Assembly: GCF_013184745.1 (NCBI RefSeq)
Contig: NZ_JAATVU010000004.1
Location: forward strand, 113,188 to 177,187
Source of the DNA: Mangrovicoccus sp. HB161399
GTDB lineage: Bacteria > Pseudomonadota > Alphaproteobacteria > Rhodobacterales > Rhodobacteraceae
Length of the DNA: 64,000 nucleotides
Direction: 5' to 3'
Shown: piece after piece, positions 16,672 through 25,901 of the stretch
Layout: each line of letters opens with the position of its first letter
How positions within the stretch are numbered: the stretch's first letter is position 1
Notes under the pieces: generated by a model
Databases searched by the model: none
What the model was told of the DNA's origin: nothing
What the model saw: only the letters and a program-made list of their open reading frames with translations
Made by a program: the position numbers and the translations under genes

Positions 16672-17739
16672 TCAGACGGCGCGGCCCGAATCCGCGTCGA
16701 AAAGCGAAAGCCGCGCCGGATCGGCCGAAAGATGGACCGGCTGCCCGGCCCGCGGCGCGCGGGCGGGCTCCATCAGCGCGGCGCAGTCCTGACCGGCATG
16801 GGAGAAATGCACCAGCGAGGTCGCGCCCAGATGCTCGACCATCGTCGCCGTGGCATGGAAGGCGGCGTCCTCCGGCGCGGCCGCGGCGAAGGCCTCGGGG
16901 CGGATGCCGGCATCGAGGCGGCGCCCCTCGGGAAGCGGACGGCCGGGCGGCAGCGGGAGAACCGCGCCGCCGCCGAGATCCAGCGCCCCGTTCCGCACCG
17001 TGGCGGCCAGGAAATTCATCTGCGGCGAGCCGAGGAAGCCCGCCACGAAGCGCGTCGCGGGGCGGTCATACAGTTCCTGCGGGCTGCCCTGCTGCTCGAT
17101 CCTGCCGTCCTTCAGCACAACCACCCGGTCGGCCAGCGTCATCGCCTCGACCTGGTCATGGGTGACATAGATCGTCGTCGCCGACAGCCGGTCGTGGATG
17201 CGCCGGATCTCGGCGCGCATCTGGCCGCGCAGCTGGGCGTCGAGGTTGCTGAGCGGCTCGTCGAACAGAAACACCTCCGGCTCGCGCACGATGGCGCGGC
17301 CCATGGCGACGCGCTGGCGCTGCCCGCCCGAAAGCGCCTTCGGGTGGCGGTCGAGATGGCCGGACAGTCCCAGCGTTTCGGCCGCGCCCTCGACCCGCCG
17401 CCGGATCTCGGCGCGCGGCAGCCTGGCCAGGCGCAGCCCGAAGCTCATGTTCTGTGCCACCGTCATGTGCGGGTAGAGCGCGTAGTTCTGGAACACCATG
17501 GCAATGCCGCGCTCGCGCGGTTCCAGCCCGTCTACGCGGCGGCCGCCGATGCGGATCTCGCCCGCCGTCGGCTCCTCCAGCCCGGCGATCATCCGCAGCG
17601 TCGTCGACTTTCCGCAGCCCGATGGTCCGACCAGCACGAGGAACTCGCCGTCCTGCACGTCGAGATCGAGACCGGCAATCGTGTTGGCGCCGGCCCCTTC
17701 ATAGGTCTTGCCGATGCCTGCAAGGCTCACCTGGGCCAT
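16672..17739 (-). CDS. Sugar-type ABC transporter ATP-binding protein (MalK/UgpC-like)
   Basis: The 355-residue ATPase has Walker [10 protein letters not shown], a Q-loop in [12 protein letters not shown], signature [15 protein letters not shown], Walker [13 protein letters not shown] and switch His in YVTHDQ. A C-terminal MalK-type TOBE/OB domain runs from about residue 240 ([15 protein letters not shown]). The ATG has an AAGGAG ribosome binding site. It is the first gene of the minus-strand arm, facing the SDR gene across a 337-base regulatory region. Confidence 0.92.
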   Translation of the reverse strand: MAQVSLAGIGKTYEGAGANTIAGLDLDVQDGEFLVLVGPSGCGKSTTLRMIAGLEEPTAGEIRIGGRRVDGLEPRERGIAMVFQNYALYPHMTVAQNMSFGLRLARLPRAEIRRRVEGAAETLGLSGHLDRHPKALSGGQRQRVAMGRAIVREPEVFLFDEPLSNLDAQLRGQMRAEIRRIHDRLSATTIYVTHDQVEAMTLADRVVVLKDGRIEQQGSPQELYDRPATRFVAGFLGSPQMNFLAATVRNGALDLGGGAVLPLPPGRPLPEGRRLDAGIRPEAFAAAAPEDAAFHATATMVEHLGATSLVHFSHAGQDCAALMEPARAPRAGQPVHLSADPARLSLFDADSGRAV

Positions 17740-18076
17740 GGGGCTCCTTTCCTTCCGCGGCATTCGCGGATGCGGCTGCCGGGGCATCCTTGCCGCCGGG
17801 ATCGACTCGAAAGCACATCGAATTGACGCATCCGTAAATATCTATTCTGCATGCACAGTGGAATTTTATGTACGCCATTTTCCAATTGACTAGTTTTACG
17901 GCAAAATACCTGCACACCATATGTGTGTTTGCCGGTTTTCCCGGCAGCCGCATGCAGGCTTCGGGTTGAGTGCCAAATTTCGCTGCATTTCGTGCGGTCC
18001 GGTGAAATCATCGGTTTACAGGATGCAGGCTGTGTGTATGCACAAAACAACTTATTGCATCCAAGTGGAGACGTCG
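17740..18076. promoter_or_regulatory. Divergent promoter/operator region of the catabolic island
   Basis: This 337-base region is clearly richer in A+T than its surroundings and must hold both outward promoters of the island. It contains several symmetric elements. TGCATGCA (17848-17855) is a perfect 8-bp palindrome. CACAC (17913-17917) / GTGTG (17923-17927) is an inverted repeat. TGTGTATGCACA (18033-18044) is a near palindrome. The cores GCATGC and GTATGC resemble GTATAC/GTATATG near the FCD-GntR gene, so these are candidate operators for it. No confident sigma-70 hexamer pair could be fixed. Confidence 0.5.
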
Positions 18077-18859
18077 ATGAAACTGGACCTGACCGGCAAG
18101 ACCGCCCTGATCACGGGAGCCTCCAAGGGCATCGGGCACAGCTGCGCCAAGACCCTGGCGGCAGAGGGCTGCAACCTGCATCTCGCCGCCCGCAACGGCG
18201 AGGCCCTGGCGGCGCTGAAGGCAGAGATCGAGGCCGAGCACGACGTCACCGTCACCATCCACCCGGCCGATCTGGGCTCTGCCGAGGCGATGATCGCGCT
18301 CGATGCCGCGGCCGGCGACTACGACATCCTGATCAACAACGCGGGCGACATCCCAGCGGGCCCGCTGGACGAGGTCACCGACGAGGCGATCCGCACCGGA
18401 TTCGAGCTGAAGGTCTTCGGCTACATCACCCTGTCGCGGCTGTTCTTCGCCAAGCGCAAGGGCAAGCCGGACAGCGTCATCGTCAACGTGATCGGCAATT
18501 CCGGCGAGAACTGGGACGCCTCCTATTTCGCGGGCTCGACCGGCAATGCCTCGCTGATGTCCTTCACCAAGGCGATCGGCGGCCGCTCGCTCGATGACGG
18601 CATCCGCGTCGTCGGCGTGAACCCGGGCCCGGTCGATACCGACCGCATGCTGAAAATCATGAAGCGCAAGGCGATCGACATGCTGGGCGACGAGAGCCGC
18701 TGGGAAGAGCTCTACGCCAAGTACCCGGGCAAGCGCCCCGCCACCGCCGAAGAGGTCGCCGATCTCTGCGCCTTCCTGGCCTCGCCGAAAGCGGGCTACA
18801 TCACCGGCACCGTGGTCACCATCGACGGCGGCATCTCTGCCCGCGGATCGGTGATCTGA
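18077..18859 (+). CDS. SDR-family oxidoreductase with altered active-site motif
   Basis: The 260-residue protein shows the classical SDR Rossmann start TGASKGIGHSCAKTLA, the NNAGD motif (LINNAGDIPAGP) and a C-terminal TGTVVTIDGG. At the catalytic position the usual YxxxK is replaced: the sequence reads SYFAGSTGNASLMSFTKA, so Tyr is present but the lysine four residues later is Ser. A family of SDRs with AGSAGNA at this place exists, so this is a subfamily trait rather than decay. It is first in the plus-strand arm and overlaps the aminotransferase by one base. It presumably oxidises or reduces an alcohol/carbonyl intermediate. Confidence 0.85.
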   Translation: MKLDLTGKTALITGASKGIGHSCAKTLAAEGCNLHLAARNGEALAALKAEIEAEHDVTVTIHPADLGSAEAMIALDAAAGDYDILINNAGDIPAGPLDEVTDEAIRTGFELKVFGYITLSRLFFAKRKGKPDSVIVNVIGNSGENWDASYFAGSTGNASLMSFTKAIGGRSLDDGIRVVGVNPGPVDTDRMLKIMKRKAIDMLGDESRWEELYAKYPGKRPATAEEVADLCAFLASPKAGYITGTVVTIDGGISARGSVI

Positions 18860-19983
18860 TGGCCGACCTCTCCGTCCGCAACCGGTATTTCGACGACCTG
18901 TTCAACACGCCGGATCTGGCGTGGATGGGACAGAACACCAATCACATCCCGGCCCATCCCGATGTGACGGCGGCGATGACCGCTTCCATCGAGGCCGGAG
19001 AGTTCAACGCCTATGCCCCGCCGCTGGGCTTCGAGGAACTGCGCGCCGCCGTCGTCGCGGATGTCGGCGTCCCTGGACTGGAGGCACTGGTGACAGAGGG
19101 CGGCGTCAACGCGCTGTCCCTGATCTGCCGCGCGCGGGCGAAGCCGGGCACGACGCTGGTCACCACCGACCCGACCTGGAAATGGCCCTGCCAGTTCGCC
19201 GAGCAGCAGGGCGCCGAGGTGGTGCAGACGCCGATCTACGGGCCCGAGACCGGCTACAAGCTGACCCCGGAGCTCCTGCGCGCCCATATCGACGGGCGCT
19301 GCGCCATCCTCTATCTGGTCGACCCCAACAACCCGCTGGGCGTGACCTACACGGCCGAGGAAATCGCCGAATTCGCCGCCATCGCGAAGGAATTCGGCGC
19401 GCTGCTGGTGCATGACTGCACGTATCGCGATTTCGCCGAGGGGCATACGCCGGCGGTCTCCGTGGATGCAGACAACGCCGTCTGCACGCTCTCCTTCTCC
19501 AAGTGGCTGGGGCTTGCCGGCATGCGCATCGGCGCGCTCGTGGGCAATTCGGCGCTGATCGCCGAACTGGCCGCGGTCTCGACCTCGGTGCTGGGCGGCA
19601 ATGTCGTGGCACAGCGCGGCGCCATTGCCGGGCTGAAGGTCAAGGCCGAGTGGATGGACACCGTCCGCCGCATCGACCTGGCCAACAAGGAGAAGGTCAA
19701 GGCCGCGGCCGAAGCCATCGGCATGTCCGTCCCGGTCTGGCCGTCGCACGGCAACTTCATCATCATCGAGACCGCGGGCGTGCGCCCCGAGGCGATCGTC
19801 GAGGCCGCGCGGCTGGACGGGGTGATGATCCGCCAGGGCGCGTATCATACCGCCGCCTTCGGCGACCGCTTCATCAAGGTATCGACCACGGTCCCCGAAG
19901 CCTGGGCCGACAAGCTTGCCGCCAATTTCGCAGCCTATGTCGAGACGGCCAAGGGCCTGACCGACGTGCCTGCATTGTTCTGA
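18859..19983 (+). CDS. Pyridoxal-phosphate-dependent aminotransferase, class I/II
   Basis: The 374-residue protein has the fold type I aminotransferase layout. It shows YAPPLGFEELR, VDPNNPLGVTY for the NP substrate loop, VHDCTYRDF with the PLP-ring Asp, and Schiff-base Lys215 in SFSKWLGLAGMRIG, followed by the phosphate-binding Arg. Its start overlaps the SDR stop (TGATG). The coupling of an SDR to a transaminase suggests sequential alcohol oxidation and amination or deamination. The specific amine is unknown. Confidence 0.88.
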   Translation: MADLSVRNRYFDDLFNTPDLAWMGQNTNHIPAHPDVTAAMTASIEAGEFNAYAPPLGFEELRAAVVADVGVPGLEALVTEGGVNALSLICRARAKPGTTLVTTDPTWKWPCQFAEQQGAEVVQTPIYGPETGYKLTPELLRAHIDGRCAILYLVDPNNPLGVTYTAEEIAEFAAIAKEFGALLVHDCTYRDFAEGHTPAVSVDADNAVCTLSFSKWLGLAGMRIGALVGNSALIAELAAVSTSVLGGNVVAQRGAIAGLKVKAEWMDTVRRIDLANKEKVKAAAEAIGMSVPVWPSHGNFIIIETAGVRPEAIVEAARLDGVMIRQGAYHTAAFGDRFIKVSTTVPEAWADKLAANFAAYVETAKGLTDVPALF

Positions 19984-19994
19984 GGAGACGCCGG

Positions 19995-20873
19995 ATGTAC
20001 GCAACCGCGAAGGACGGCACCAAGATCTACTACGAGACGGCGGGCGAAACCGGCACGCCGATCCTGTTCATCCACGAATTCGGCGGCAACTACGACGCGT
20101 GGGAGCCGCAGATGAGCCATTTCGCGCGCCGCCACCGCTGCATCACCTATGCCGCGCGCGGCTATGCGCCCTCGGACATCCCCGCCGACATGGAGATGTA
20201 TTCCCAGGCGATCGCCGTCGATGACGCCATCGCGGTGCTGGACGATCTGGGCATCGAGAAGGCACATATCGTCGGGCTGTCGATGGGCGGCTTTGCCACC
20301 GTGCATTTCGGGCTGAGCTATCCCGAACGCGCGCTATCCCTGACCGTCGCCGGCGCCGGCTATGGCTGCGAGAAGGAGACCGAGGAGTATTTCCGCGGCG
20401 TCTCTCTGACCGTGGCCGAGAAGTTCGAGACGGACCCGGTCGGCTTCGCCGAGGTCTACGGACGCGGCGCAAGCCGGGTGCAGTTCGAGAACAAGGACCC
20501 GCGCGGGCATCTGGACTTCGTCGCCCGCCTCGCGCGCCACGACAAGGTCGGCGCGGCGAACACGATGCGCGGCGTGCAGGCGCGGCGCCCGTCCTTCTGG
20601 GATCTGGAGGACAAGCTCAAGATCTGCACCCTGCCGACGCTGGTCATGGTCGGCGACGAGGACGATCACTGCCTGCAGCCGGGTATCTACCTGAAGAAGA
20701 CCATGCCCGCCTCGGGCCTCCTGATCCTGCCGAAGACCGGCCACACGCTGAACCTGGAAGAGCCGGTCCTGTTCAACCTGCATCTCGCCGAGTTCATCGC
20801 CCAGGCCGAAGCGGGCGCCTGGGGGCTGCGCGATCCGCGCGCCAACCCCGCCCAGGTCATGCGGACAGACTGA
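19995..20873 (+). CDS. Alpha/beta hydrolase
   Basis: The 292-residue protein carries the oxyanion segment FIHEFGGNYDAW, the nucleophile elbow GLSMGG, an acid in VGDEDDHC and the terminal His in KTGHTLNLEEP, completing a Ser-Asp-His triad. The start ATG has a GAGGAGA ribosome binding site 11 bases after the aminotransferase stop. Most similar in layout to 3-oxoadipate enol-lactonase/RutD-type hydrolases. It is the second alpha/beta hydrolase of the island, the other lying on the minus arm. Confidence 0.85.
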   Translation: MYATAKDGTKIYYETAGETGTPILFIHEFGGNYDAWEPQMSHFARRHRCITYAARGYAPSDIPADMEMYSQAIAVDDAIAVLDDLGIEKAHIVGLSMGGFATVHFGLSYPERALSLTVAGAGYGCEKETEEYFRGVSLTVAEKFETDPVGFAEVYGRGASRVQFENKDPRGHLDFVARLARHDKVGAANTMRGVQARRPSFWDLEDKLKICTLPTLVMVGDEDDHCLQPGIYLKKTMPASGLLILPKTGHTLNLEEPVLFNLHLAEFIAQAEAGAWGLRDPRANPAQVMRTD

Positions 20874-20876
20874 GCC

Positions 20877-22133
20877 ATGGATGACCTCCCCCGGATCGAC
20901 GGCGGCAGGCTCTGGTCGCGGCTGATGGAGATGGCCGCGATTGGCGCCCTGCCCGATGGCAAGGGCGTCAACCGCCAGGCGCTCTCGGCCGAGGACCGTG
21001 CCGCCATGCGCAAGCTGATCGGCTGGGGGCAGGCCATCGGGCTGTCGCCCGCTTTCGACACCGCCGGGAACCTGTTCCTGGAGATGGAGGGCGCCGCACC
21101 GGGCGCGCCAGTGCTGATCGGCTCGCATCTCGACAGCCAGCCGACCGGCGGGCGCTTTGACGGGGTCTTCGGCGTTCTGGCGGCCTTCGAGGCACTGGAA
21201 ACGCTGCATGACGCGAGCATCGTCCCGCCGCGCCCGGTCACGCTGGTCGCCTGGATGAACGAGGAAGGCAGCCGCTTTGCCCCCGGCATGATGGGCTCCG
21301 AGGTCTTCGCCGGGACCCGCAGCCTCGCCGATATCCGCGCCGCTGCGGATGCCGCTGGCGTCACCGCGGGCGCGGAGCTGGACCTGCTGGCCGCGAGCTT
21401 CCCGGATGTGCCGGTCCGCGATCCGGGCTTCCCGCTCCATGCCTATGTCGAGCCCCATATCGAACAGGCCGACCTGCTGGAGACCACCGGCATGGTGATC
21501 GGCGCGGTCTCGGGCATCCAGGGCAAGAAGACCTACGAAGTCACCGTCACCGGCCGCGAGGCCCATGCCGGCACCGAACCGATGGCACGCCGCCAGGATG
21601 CGGTGCAGGCCTTCGCGCGGATCGCGGTCGCCATGCAGGCGGCGGCGCTGGCGGCGGGACCCGATATCCGCTTCACCATCGGCCGGGTGGAGGTGCTGCC
21701 CAACGCGCCCTCGGTCGTGCCTGCGGAGGTCCGGTTCCGCATCGACCTGCGCCATCCCGAAAATGCCGTCCTCGACGCCACGGGCCTGGCGCTGGAAGCT
21801 GCTGCGCGGGACGGGGCCGCGCCCTGCCGGGTTGCCGTCCGCGGCATGGTCGACGCCCCCGCCAATGATTTCTCGCCCGCGCTTCGCGCCGCCATCCGCG
21901 ACAGCGCCGCGTCGCACGGCATCCCGGCGGTCGACCTGCTTTCCGCCGCCGGGCATGACGCGCGCCACATGGCGCCGCTCTGCCCCTCGGCGATGATCTT
22001 CATCCCCTGCCGCGGCGGGCTGAGCCACCATCCCGACGAATGGGCCGAGCCTGCCCATGTCGCAGCCGGCGCCCAGGTCCTGCTGGACGTCTGCCTCCGC
22101 GCCGCCTCTTCCGATCAAGGAGATCTGACATGA
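20877..22133 (+). CDS. M20-family amidase, N-carbamoyl-amino-acid hydrolase / allantoate amidohydrolase type
   Basis: The 418-residue protein has the metal-binding blocks of this M20 subgroup: GSHLDSQPTGGRFDGVFGV, MNEEGSRFAPGMMGS, a dimer-interface histidine in EPHIEQ and VSGIQGKKTYEVTVTGREAHAG. A late metal ligand lies in SAAGHDARHMAPLCP. Enzymes of this group hydrolyse N-carbamoyl groups, as in allantoate, ureidopropionate or hydantoin breakdown, releasing CO2 and ammonia. That makes a ureido intermediate in the island's pathway likely. It begins 3 bases after the hydrolase stop and overlaps the cupin gene by 4. Confidence 0.88.
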   Translation: MDDLPRIDGGRLWSRLMEMAAIGALPDGKGVNRQALSAEDRAAMRKLIGWGQAIGLSPAFDTAGNLFLEMEGAAPGAPVLIGSHLDSQPTGGRFDGVFGVLAAFEALETLHDASIVPPRPVTLVAWMNEEGSRFAPGMMGSEVFAGTRSLADIRAAADAAGVTAGAELDLLAASFPDVPVRDPGFPLHAYVEPHIEQADLLETTGMVIGAVSGIQGKKTYEVTVTGREAHAGTEPMARRQDAVQAFARIAVAMQAAALAAGPDIRFTIGRVEVLPNAPSVVPAEVRFRIDLRHPENAVLDATGLALEAAARDGAAPCRVAVRGMVDAPANDFSPALRAAIRDSAASHGIPAVDLLSAAGHDARHMAPLCPSAMIFIPCRGGLSHHPDEWAEPAHVAAGAQVLLDVCLRAASSDQGDLT

Positions 22134-23056
22134 CGATCAACGACATGGCCGAAATGCCGGTCCAGCATCCGCGCGCGCCCAAGACCGGGGCCGAGGCGCG
22201 GGGCCGCTATTTCAACTCCGGCAACGCCTTCAACATCAAGCTGCCCCCGGTGCCGCCGCGCATCCTGCGCGACGAGCCCGCGCAGGCGCTGGCGAAGACC
22301 GGGACCGGCTGGGTGCTCTGCGACCTTTCCGCCGAGCTCGGCTGCCGCTTCCCCGCCACCACGCCGCTGATGCTGGCGCGCTACGCCACCGTGCTGGCGG
22401 GCGACGGCCTCGACGTGACGCTGACCTGCACCGCCTCGGTCTGGTACGTGATAGAAGGCACCGCCAGGATCATCGTCGGCGACGAGACGGCGGAGCTCGG
22501 CAAGGGCGACGTCTTCCTGCTGCCCGGCGGGGTGGAGAGCCGCATCGAAGCGTCGGAAACCGCCGTGTTCTGGGCGGTGGGCAATGATCCGCAGCTTGCC
22601 TTCGAGAAGGCCGCGCCGATCACCGGCGAGGAGGCTGCGACCGGCTTCGTGCATTACCCCGCGGACGAGATCACCCATCAGCTCGACGTGGTCTATGGCC
22701 GCGACGCGAATGACAGCACTTCGGGCCATGCGCTGATCTTCTCGGCCGAGCCGACCGAGGCCAGCCGCAACATCGCGCCGACGCTGACGCTGTCGCTGAA
22801 CACGCTGAAACCGCACAGCTTCCAGCCGCCGCACAAGCACAACTCGGCGGCATTGACCCTCGCGGTAGCCGGCGATCCGGCCTATTCGATGGTCGGGGAC
22901 CTGAAATGCGACTGGTCGCCCTGGGCGACGCTGCTGACCCCGCCGGCCGAGAAGCACAGCCACCACAATGACGGCGACACCCGGGCCGAGTTCCTGATCG
23001 TGCAGGATGGCGGGCTCTACTACCACGCGCGCACCATGGGGTTCGAGTTCTACTGA
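22130..23056 (+). CDS. Cupin-domain protein, gentisate-dioxygenase-like
   Basis: The 308-residue protein is a bicupin. The first half has SVWYVIEGTARIIVGDE and the second has PPHKHNSAALTLAVAG and a late HSHHNDGD, giving a 3-His/Glu metal site in one of the two barrels. The overall layout resembles gentisate 1,2-dioxygenase-type cupins, but aromatic substrate residues cannot be assigned. The ATG overlaps the amidase stop (ATGA) and follows AAGGAG. It may be a ring-cleaving dioxygenase, an isomerase or a ureidoglycolate-type enzyme. Confidence 0.75.
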   Translation: MTINDMAEMPVQHPRAPKTGAEARGRYFNSGNAFNIKLPPVPPRILRDEPAQALAKTGTGWVLCDLSAELGCRFPATTPLMLARYATVLAGDGLDVTLTCTASVWYVIEGTARIIVGDETAELGKGDVFLLPGGVESRIEASETAVFWAVGNDPQLAFEKAAPITGEEAATGFVHYPADEITHQLDVVYGRDANDSTSGHALIFSAEPTEASRNIAPTLTLSLNTLKPHSFQPPHKHNSAALTLAVAGDPAYSMVGDLKCDWSPWATLLTPPAEKHSHHNDGDTRAEFLIVQDGGLYYHARTMGFEFY

Positions 23057-23994
23057 TGCGGCTGATCATCGACACCGACACGGCAGGCGACGACTGCTTC
23101 TCGCTGCTCCTGGCGATGAAGAGCCCGGGCGTGACGCTGGAGGCCGTGACGATCTGCAACGGCAATGTCGATTTCGACCAGCAGGCCGAGAACGCGCTGG
23201 CCACGATCGAGGCGGCGGGGATGTCGGGCGCGGTCCCGGTCTATCTGGGCGCGCGCAAGCCGCTGCTGGCAGACTGGGAGCCCGCGCAGATGCATGGCGC
23301 GGACGGCATGAGCGGCGCGGGGTTTCCCCCCGCCCGCCAGCGCCCGGAGACGCAGCACGCGGTCGATGCGCTGATCGAGAGGATCATGGCGGCCCCCGGC
23401 GAGATCGAGATGATCGCCCAGGCGCCGCTGACCAACCTCGCGCTTGCCGTTACCAAGGAGCCGCGCATCGCCAAGGCGCTTAAGCACCTCTGGATCATGG
23501 GCGGCACCGACAATTCGGTCGGCAATGTCACGCCCTGCGCCGAATTCAATTTCTACATCGACCCCGAGGCGGCCGCGATCGTCTTCCGCGCGGGGTTCGA
23601 CATCACCCTGTCCACCTGGACGTTGACGCTGAAGAGCGCGGTCTTCGACGGCGAACAGCTCGCCCGGCTCGACGCGCTCGGCACGCCGCTGTCTGAATTC
23701 CACGCCAAGGTGTCGAAGACCCCGCGCACGGTGGCGAAGGAACGCTACGGCCGCGTGATCTGCACCTATCCCGACACGCTGACCTGCGCCTGCGCGATCA
23801 ACCCGGACCTGATCACCGCCGCCCGCGGCGCCGTGGTGCGGATCGAGACCGGCGGCACCATCGCCCGCGGCTTCTCGGCGGTGCATCCCGCCAAGCTGGG
23901 CGCGCGCTGGCCCGACTACGCCGAGAACGCCCGCGTGATCGAGACCGCGGACAATGCCGCGTTCTTCTCGATGGTGGAGGCCGCCCTCTCATGA
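23056..23994 (+). CDS. Inosine/uridine-preferring-type nucleoside hydrolase
   Basis: The 312-residue protein has the nucleoside hydrolase calcium site (DTDTAGDD at residues 6-13), the NGN segment in TICNGNVDF, IWIMGG-like LWIMGGTDNS and AEFNFYIDPEAA. The family hydrolyses the N-glycosidic bond between a base and ribose. It overlaps the cupin gene by one base and the ABC ATPase gene by 4. Its presence beside an NMT1-type importer and a carbamoylase suggests that the island starts from an N-riboside of a heterocycle. Such enzymes vary widely in base specificity. Confidence 0.9.
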   Translation: MRLIIDTDTAGDDCFSLLLAMKSPGVTLEAVTICNGNVDFDQQAENALATIEAAGMSGAVPVYLGARKPLLADWEPAQMHGADGMSGAGFPPARQRPETQHAVDALIERIMAAPGEIEMIAQAPLTNLALAVTKEPRIAKALKHLWIMGGTDNSVGNVTPCAEFNFYIDPEAAAIVFRAGFDITLSTWTLTLKSAVFDGEQLARLDALGTPLSEFHAKVSKTPRTVAKERYGRVICTYPDTLTCACAINPDLITAARGAVVRIETGGTIARGFSAVHPAKLGARWPDYAENARVIETADNAAFFSMVEAALS

Positions 23995-24833
23995 TGACCC
24001 GACCCCAGACCGATTTCACCGCCGCGGAGGCAGCCATGACCGACACCGCAGAGCCGATCCTCGACCTGCGCACCCTGTCCAAGACCTTCGGCGAGGTGCA
24101 GGCGCTCAACGGCGTCGACCTGAAGGTGCAGCCGGGCGAATTCGTCACCGTCGTCGGCCCCTCGGGCTGCGGCAAGTCCACGCTCTTCAACATCGTCTCG
24201 GGGCTGGAAGAACCCGACAGCGGCTCGGTCCTGCGCTTCGAAGGCCGGTCGGTCATGGCGCGCGACCTCCTCGGCAAGGTCTCCTTCATGCCGCAGCGCG
24301 ACCTGCTGCTCGCGTGGCGCAACGTCATCGACAACGCCATTCTGCCCTTGGAGATCGAGGGCGCCAACCGCGCCGAGGCCCGACGCGAAGCCGAGCGGAT
24401 GCTGCCGGAATTCGGGCTTGCGGGCTTCGCGAAACAGTACCCCCACGAGCTGTCGGGCGGCATGCGCCAGCGCGTGGCGCTGATGCGCACCTTCATGTTC
24501 AAGCGGGACCTGATGCTTCTGGACGAGCCCTTCGGCGCGCTCGACGCGCTGACGCGCTCGATGATGCAGCGATGGCTGCTCGATGTCTGGCAGAAGCACC
24601 GACGCACCGTCCTCTTCATCACCCATGACGTCGACGAGGCGATCTTCCTCGGCGACCGCGTGCTGGTGATGACCGCGCGCCCCGGCGCGATCAAGCTGGA
24701 GCGCAAGGTCGACCTGCCGCGGCCGCGCGGCGCCGATCTCGTCACCTCCCCCGAATTCATCGCTCTCAAGCGCGACCTGCTCGATGCGATCGAGGAAGAG
24801 AGCATGAAGACCTTCGGCCCGAACCCGCATTAG
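23991..24833 (+). CDS. ABC transporter ATP-binding protein, nitrate/sulfonate/pyrimidine type
   Basis: The 280-residue ATPase has Walker [11 protein letters not shown]-loop FMPQRDLLLAW, signature LSGGMRQRVALMRTF, Walker B LMLLDEPFGALD and FITHDVDEA, all typical of the SsuB/TauB/ThiZ group. The ATG overlapping the nucleoside hydrolase stop was chosen because the cluster uses ATGA coupling; an internal ATG at 24036 with GGAGG before it and better homology spacing is a strong alternative. It energises the importer formed with the next three genes. Confidence 0.9.
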   Translation: MMTRPQTDFTAAEAAMTDTAEPILDLRTLSKTFGEVQALNGVDLKVQPGEFVTVVGPSGCGKSTLFNIVSGLEEPDSGSVLRFEGRSVMARDLLGKVSFMPQRDLLLAWRNVIDNAILPLEIEGANRAEARREAERMLPEFGLAGFAKQYPHELSGGMRQRVALMRTFMFKRDLMLLDEPFGALDALTRSMMQRWLLDVWQKHRRTVLFITHDVDEAIFLGDRVLVMTARPGAIKLERKVDLPRPRGADLVTSPEFIALKRDLLDAIEEESMKTFGPNPH

Positions 24834-24887
24834 GGCCGCACCGGAGCCCGGGCGAACCGGGCCCTTTCCAACAGCACGGAGACTCCC

Positions 24888-25901
24888 ATGAAAAGACGTT
24901 CCTTCCTCTCCACCCTCGGCGCCGTCGCCTCTGCCGCCGTCATCGGCGCGCCCGCCATGGCGCAGGACCTGACCGAGGTCTCGCTGCGGCTCAAATGGCT
25001 GCCGCAGGCGCAGTTCGTCGGCTTCTACATGGCGAAGGCCAAGGGCTACTATGCCGACGAGGGCCTCGACCTGACGATCAACCCGGGCGGCCCGAACCTG
25101 CTGACCGAGAACCTCGTCGCCACCGGATCGGACACGTTCGGCCTGTCGGGCGGCACCGACTCCGTCTTCGCGGCGATCGAGAAGGGCCTGCCGATCACCT
25201 GCATCGGCATCGCCCACCAGGAAACGCCCTTCGTCTTCGTCTCCAAGGCCGACGGCCCGGTGCAGGAGCTGGCGGATTTCCAGGACGCCTCGATCACGAC
25301 CTGGTTCACAGGCGCAAACTACGTGCTCTACGCGATGCTGGCGGCGAACGGGCTGGACCGTTCGACAATGAACATCCAGCCGCAGCAGGTTTCGGTCACG
25401 CCCTTCGTCGACGGCCAGATCGACGTCGTCACCGCGACGCGCTACAACGAGTACTACACGCTGATGCAGCGCGTCGGCGAGGAGAACCTCAAGCGCTTCG
25501 TCCCCGAGGATTACGGCGTCTCCTTCCCGCGCGACACGCTGATCGTCGGCAATGACTGGGCCGCCGAGCATCCCGAGCTGGTGCAGGGCTTCGTGCGTGC
25601 CTCGGTCAAGGGCTGGCTCGACACCTTCGCCGACAAGGGCGCCGCAATCGACCTGATCCTGAAGGAGGCCCCGACCCTCGACCGCGCCCACCAGGAATTC
25701 ATGCTCGACGAGATCGAGAAGATCATGATGGCCGGCGCCGCGGCGACCGACGGGCTCTTCACCATCGACATGGACGCGGTCGGCAAGGCCCACCAGATCA
25801 TGGTCGACTACGAGGTGCTGGAAGGTCCGATCGACCTCGGCAAGGCCTTCGACAGCCAGTATGTCGACGCCATCCCGGTGGCGGAGCGCCTGCCGAAATG
25901 A
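24888..25901 (+). CDS. ABC transporter substrate-binding protein, NMT1/THI5 family
   Basis: The 337-residue exported protein starts with a twin-arginine-like leader (MKRRSFLSTLGAVASAAVIG ... AMAQ). The mature N terminus LTEVSLRLKWLPQAQFVGFYMAKAKGYYADEGL is the hallmark of NMT1/ThiY binding proteins, which carry thiamine-pyrimidine precursors, nitrate-like anions or sulfonates. The LKWLPQAQFVG form is closest to pyrimidine/riboflavin-type binders. It lies 54 bases after the ATPase gene and overlaps the first permease by 4 bases. Confidence 0.9.
   Translation: MKRRSFLSTLGAVASAAVIGAPAMAQDLTEVSLRLKWLPQAQFVGFYMAKAKGYYADEGLDLTINPGGPNLLTENLVATGSDTFGLSGGTDSVFAAIEKGLPITCIGIAHQETPFVFVSKADGPVQELADFQDASITTWFTGANYVLYAMLAANGLDRSTMNIQPQQVSVTPFVDGQIDVVTATRYNEYYTLMQRVGEENLKRFVPEDYGVSFPRDTLIVGNDWAAEHPELVQGFVRASVKGWLDTFADKGAAIDLILKEAPTLDRAHQEFMLDEIEKIMMAGAAATDGLFTIDMDAVGKAHQIMVDYEVLEGPIDLGKAFDSQYVDAIPVAERLPK

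Noticed and set aside
14481..17165. Long plus-strand frame opposite the MalF permease, binding protein and MalK genes
   Set aside because: It is antisense to three genes with complete family motifs. Its translation is low complexity and has no recognisable fold.
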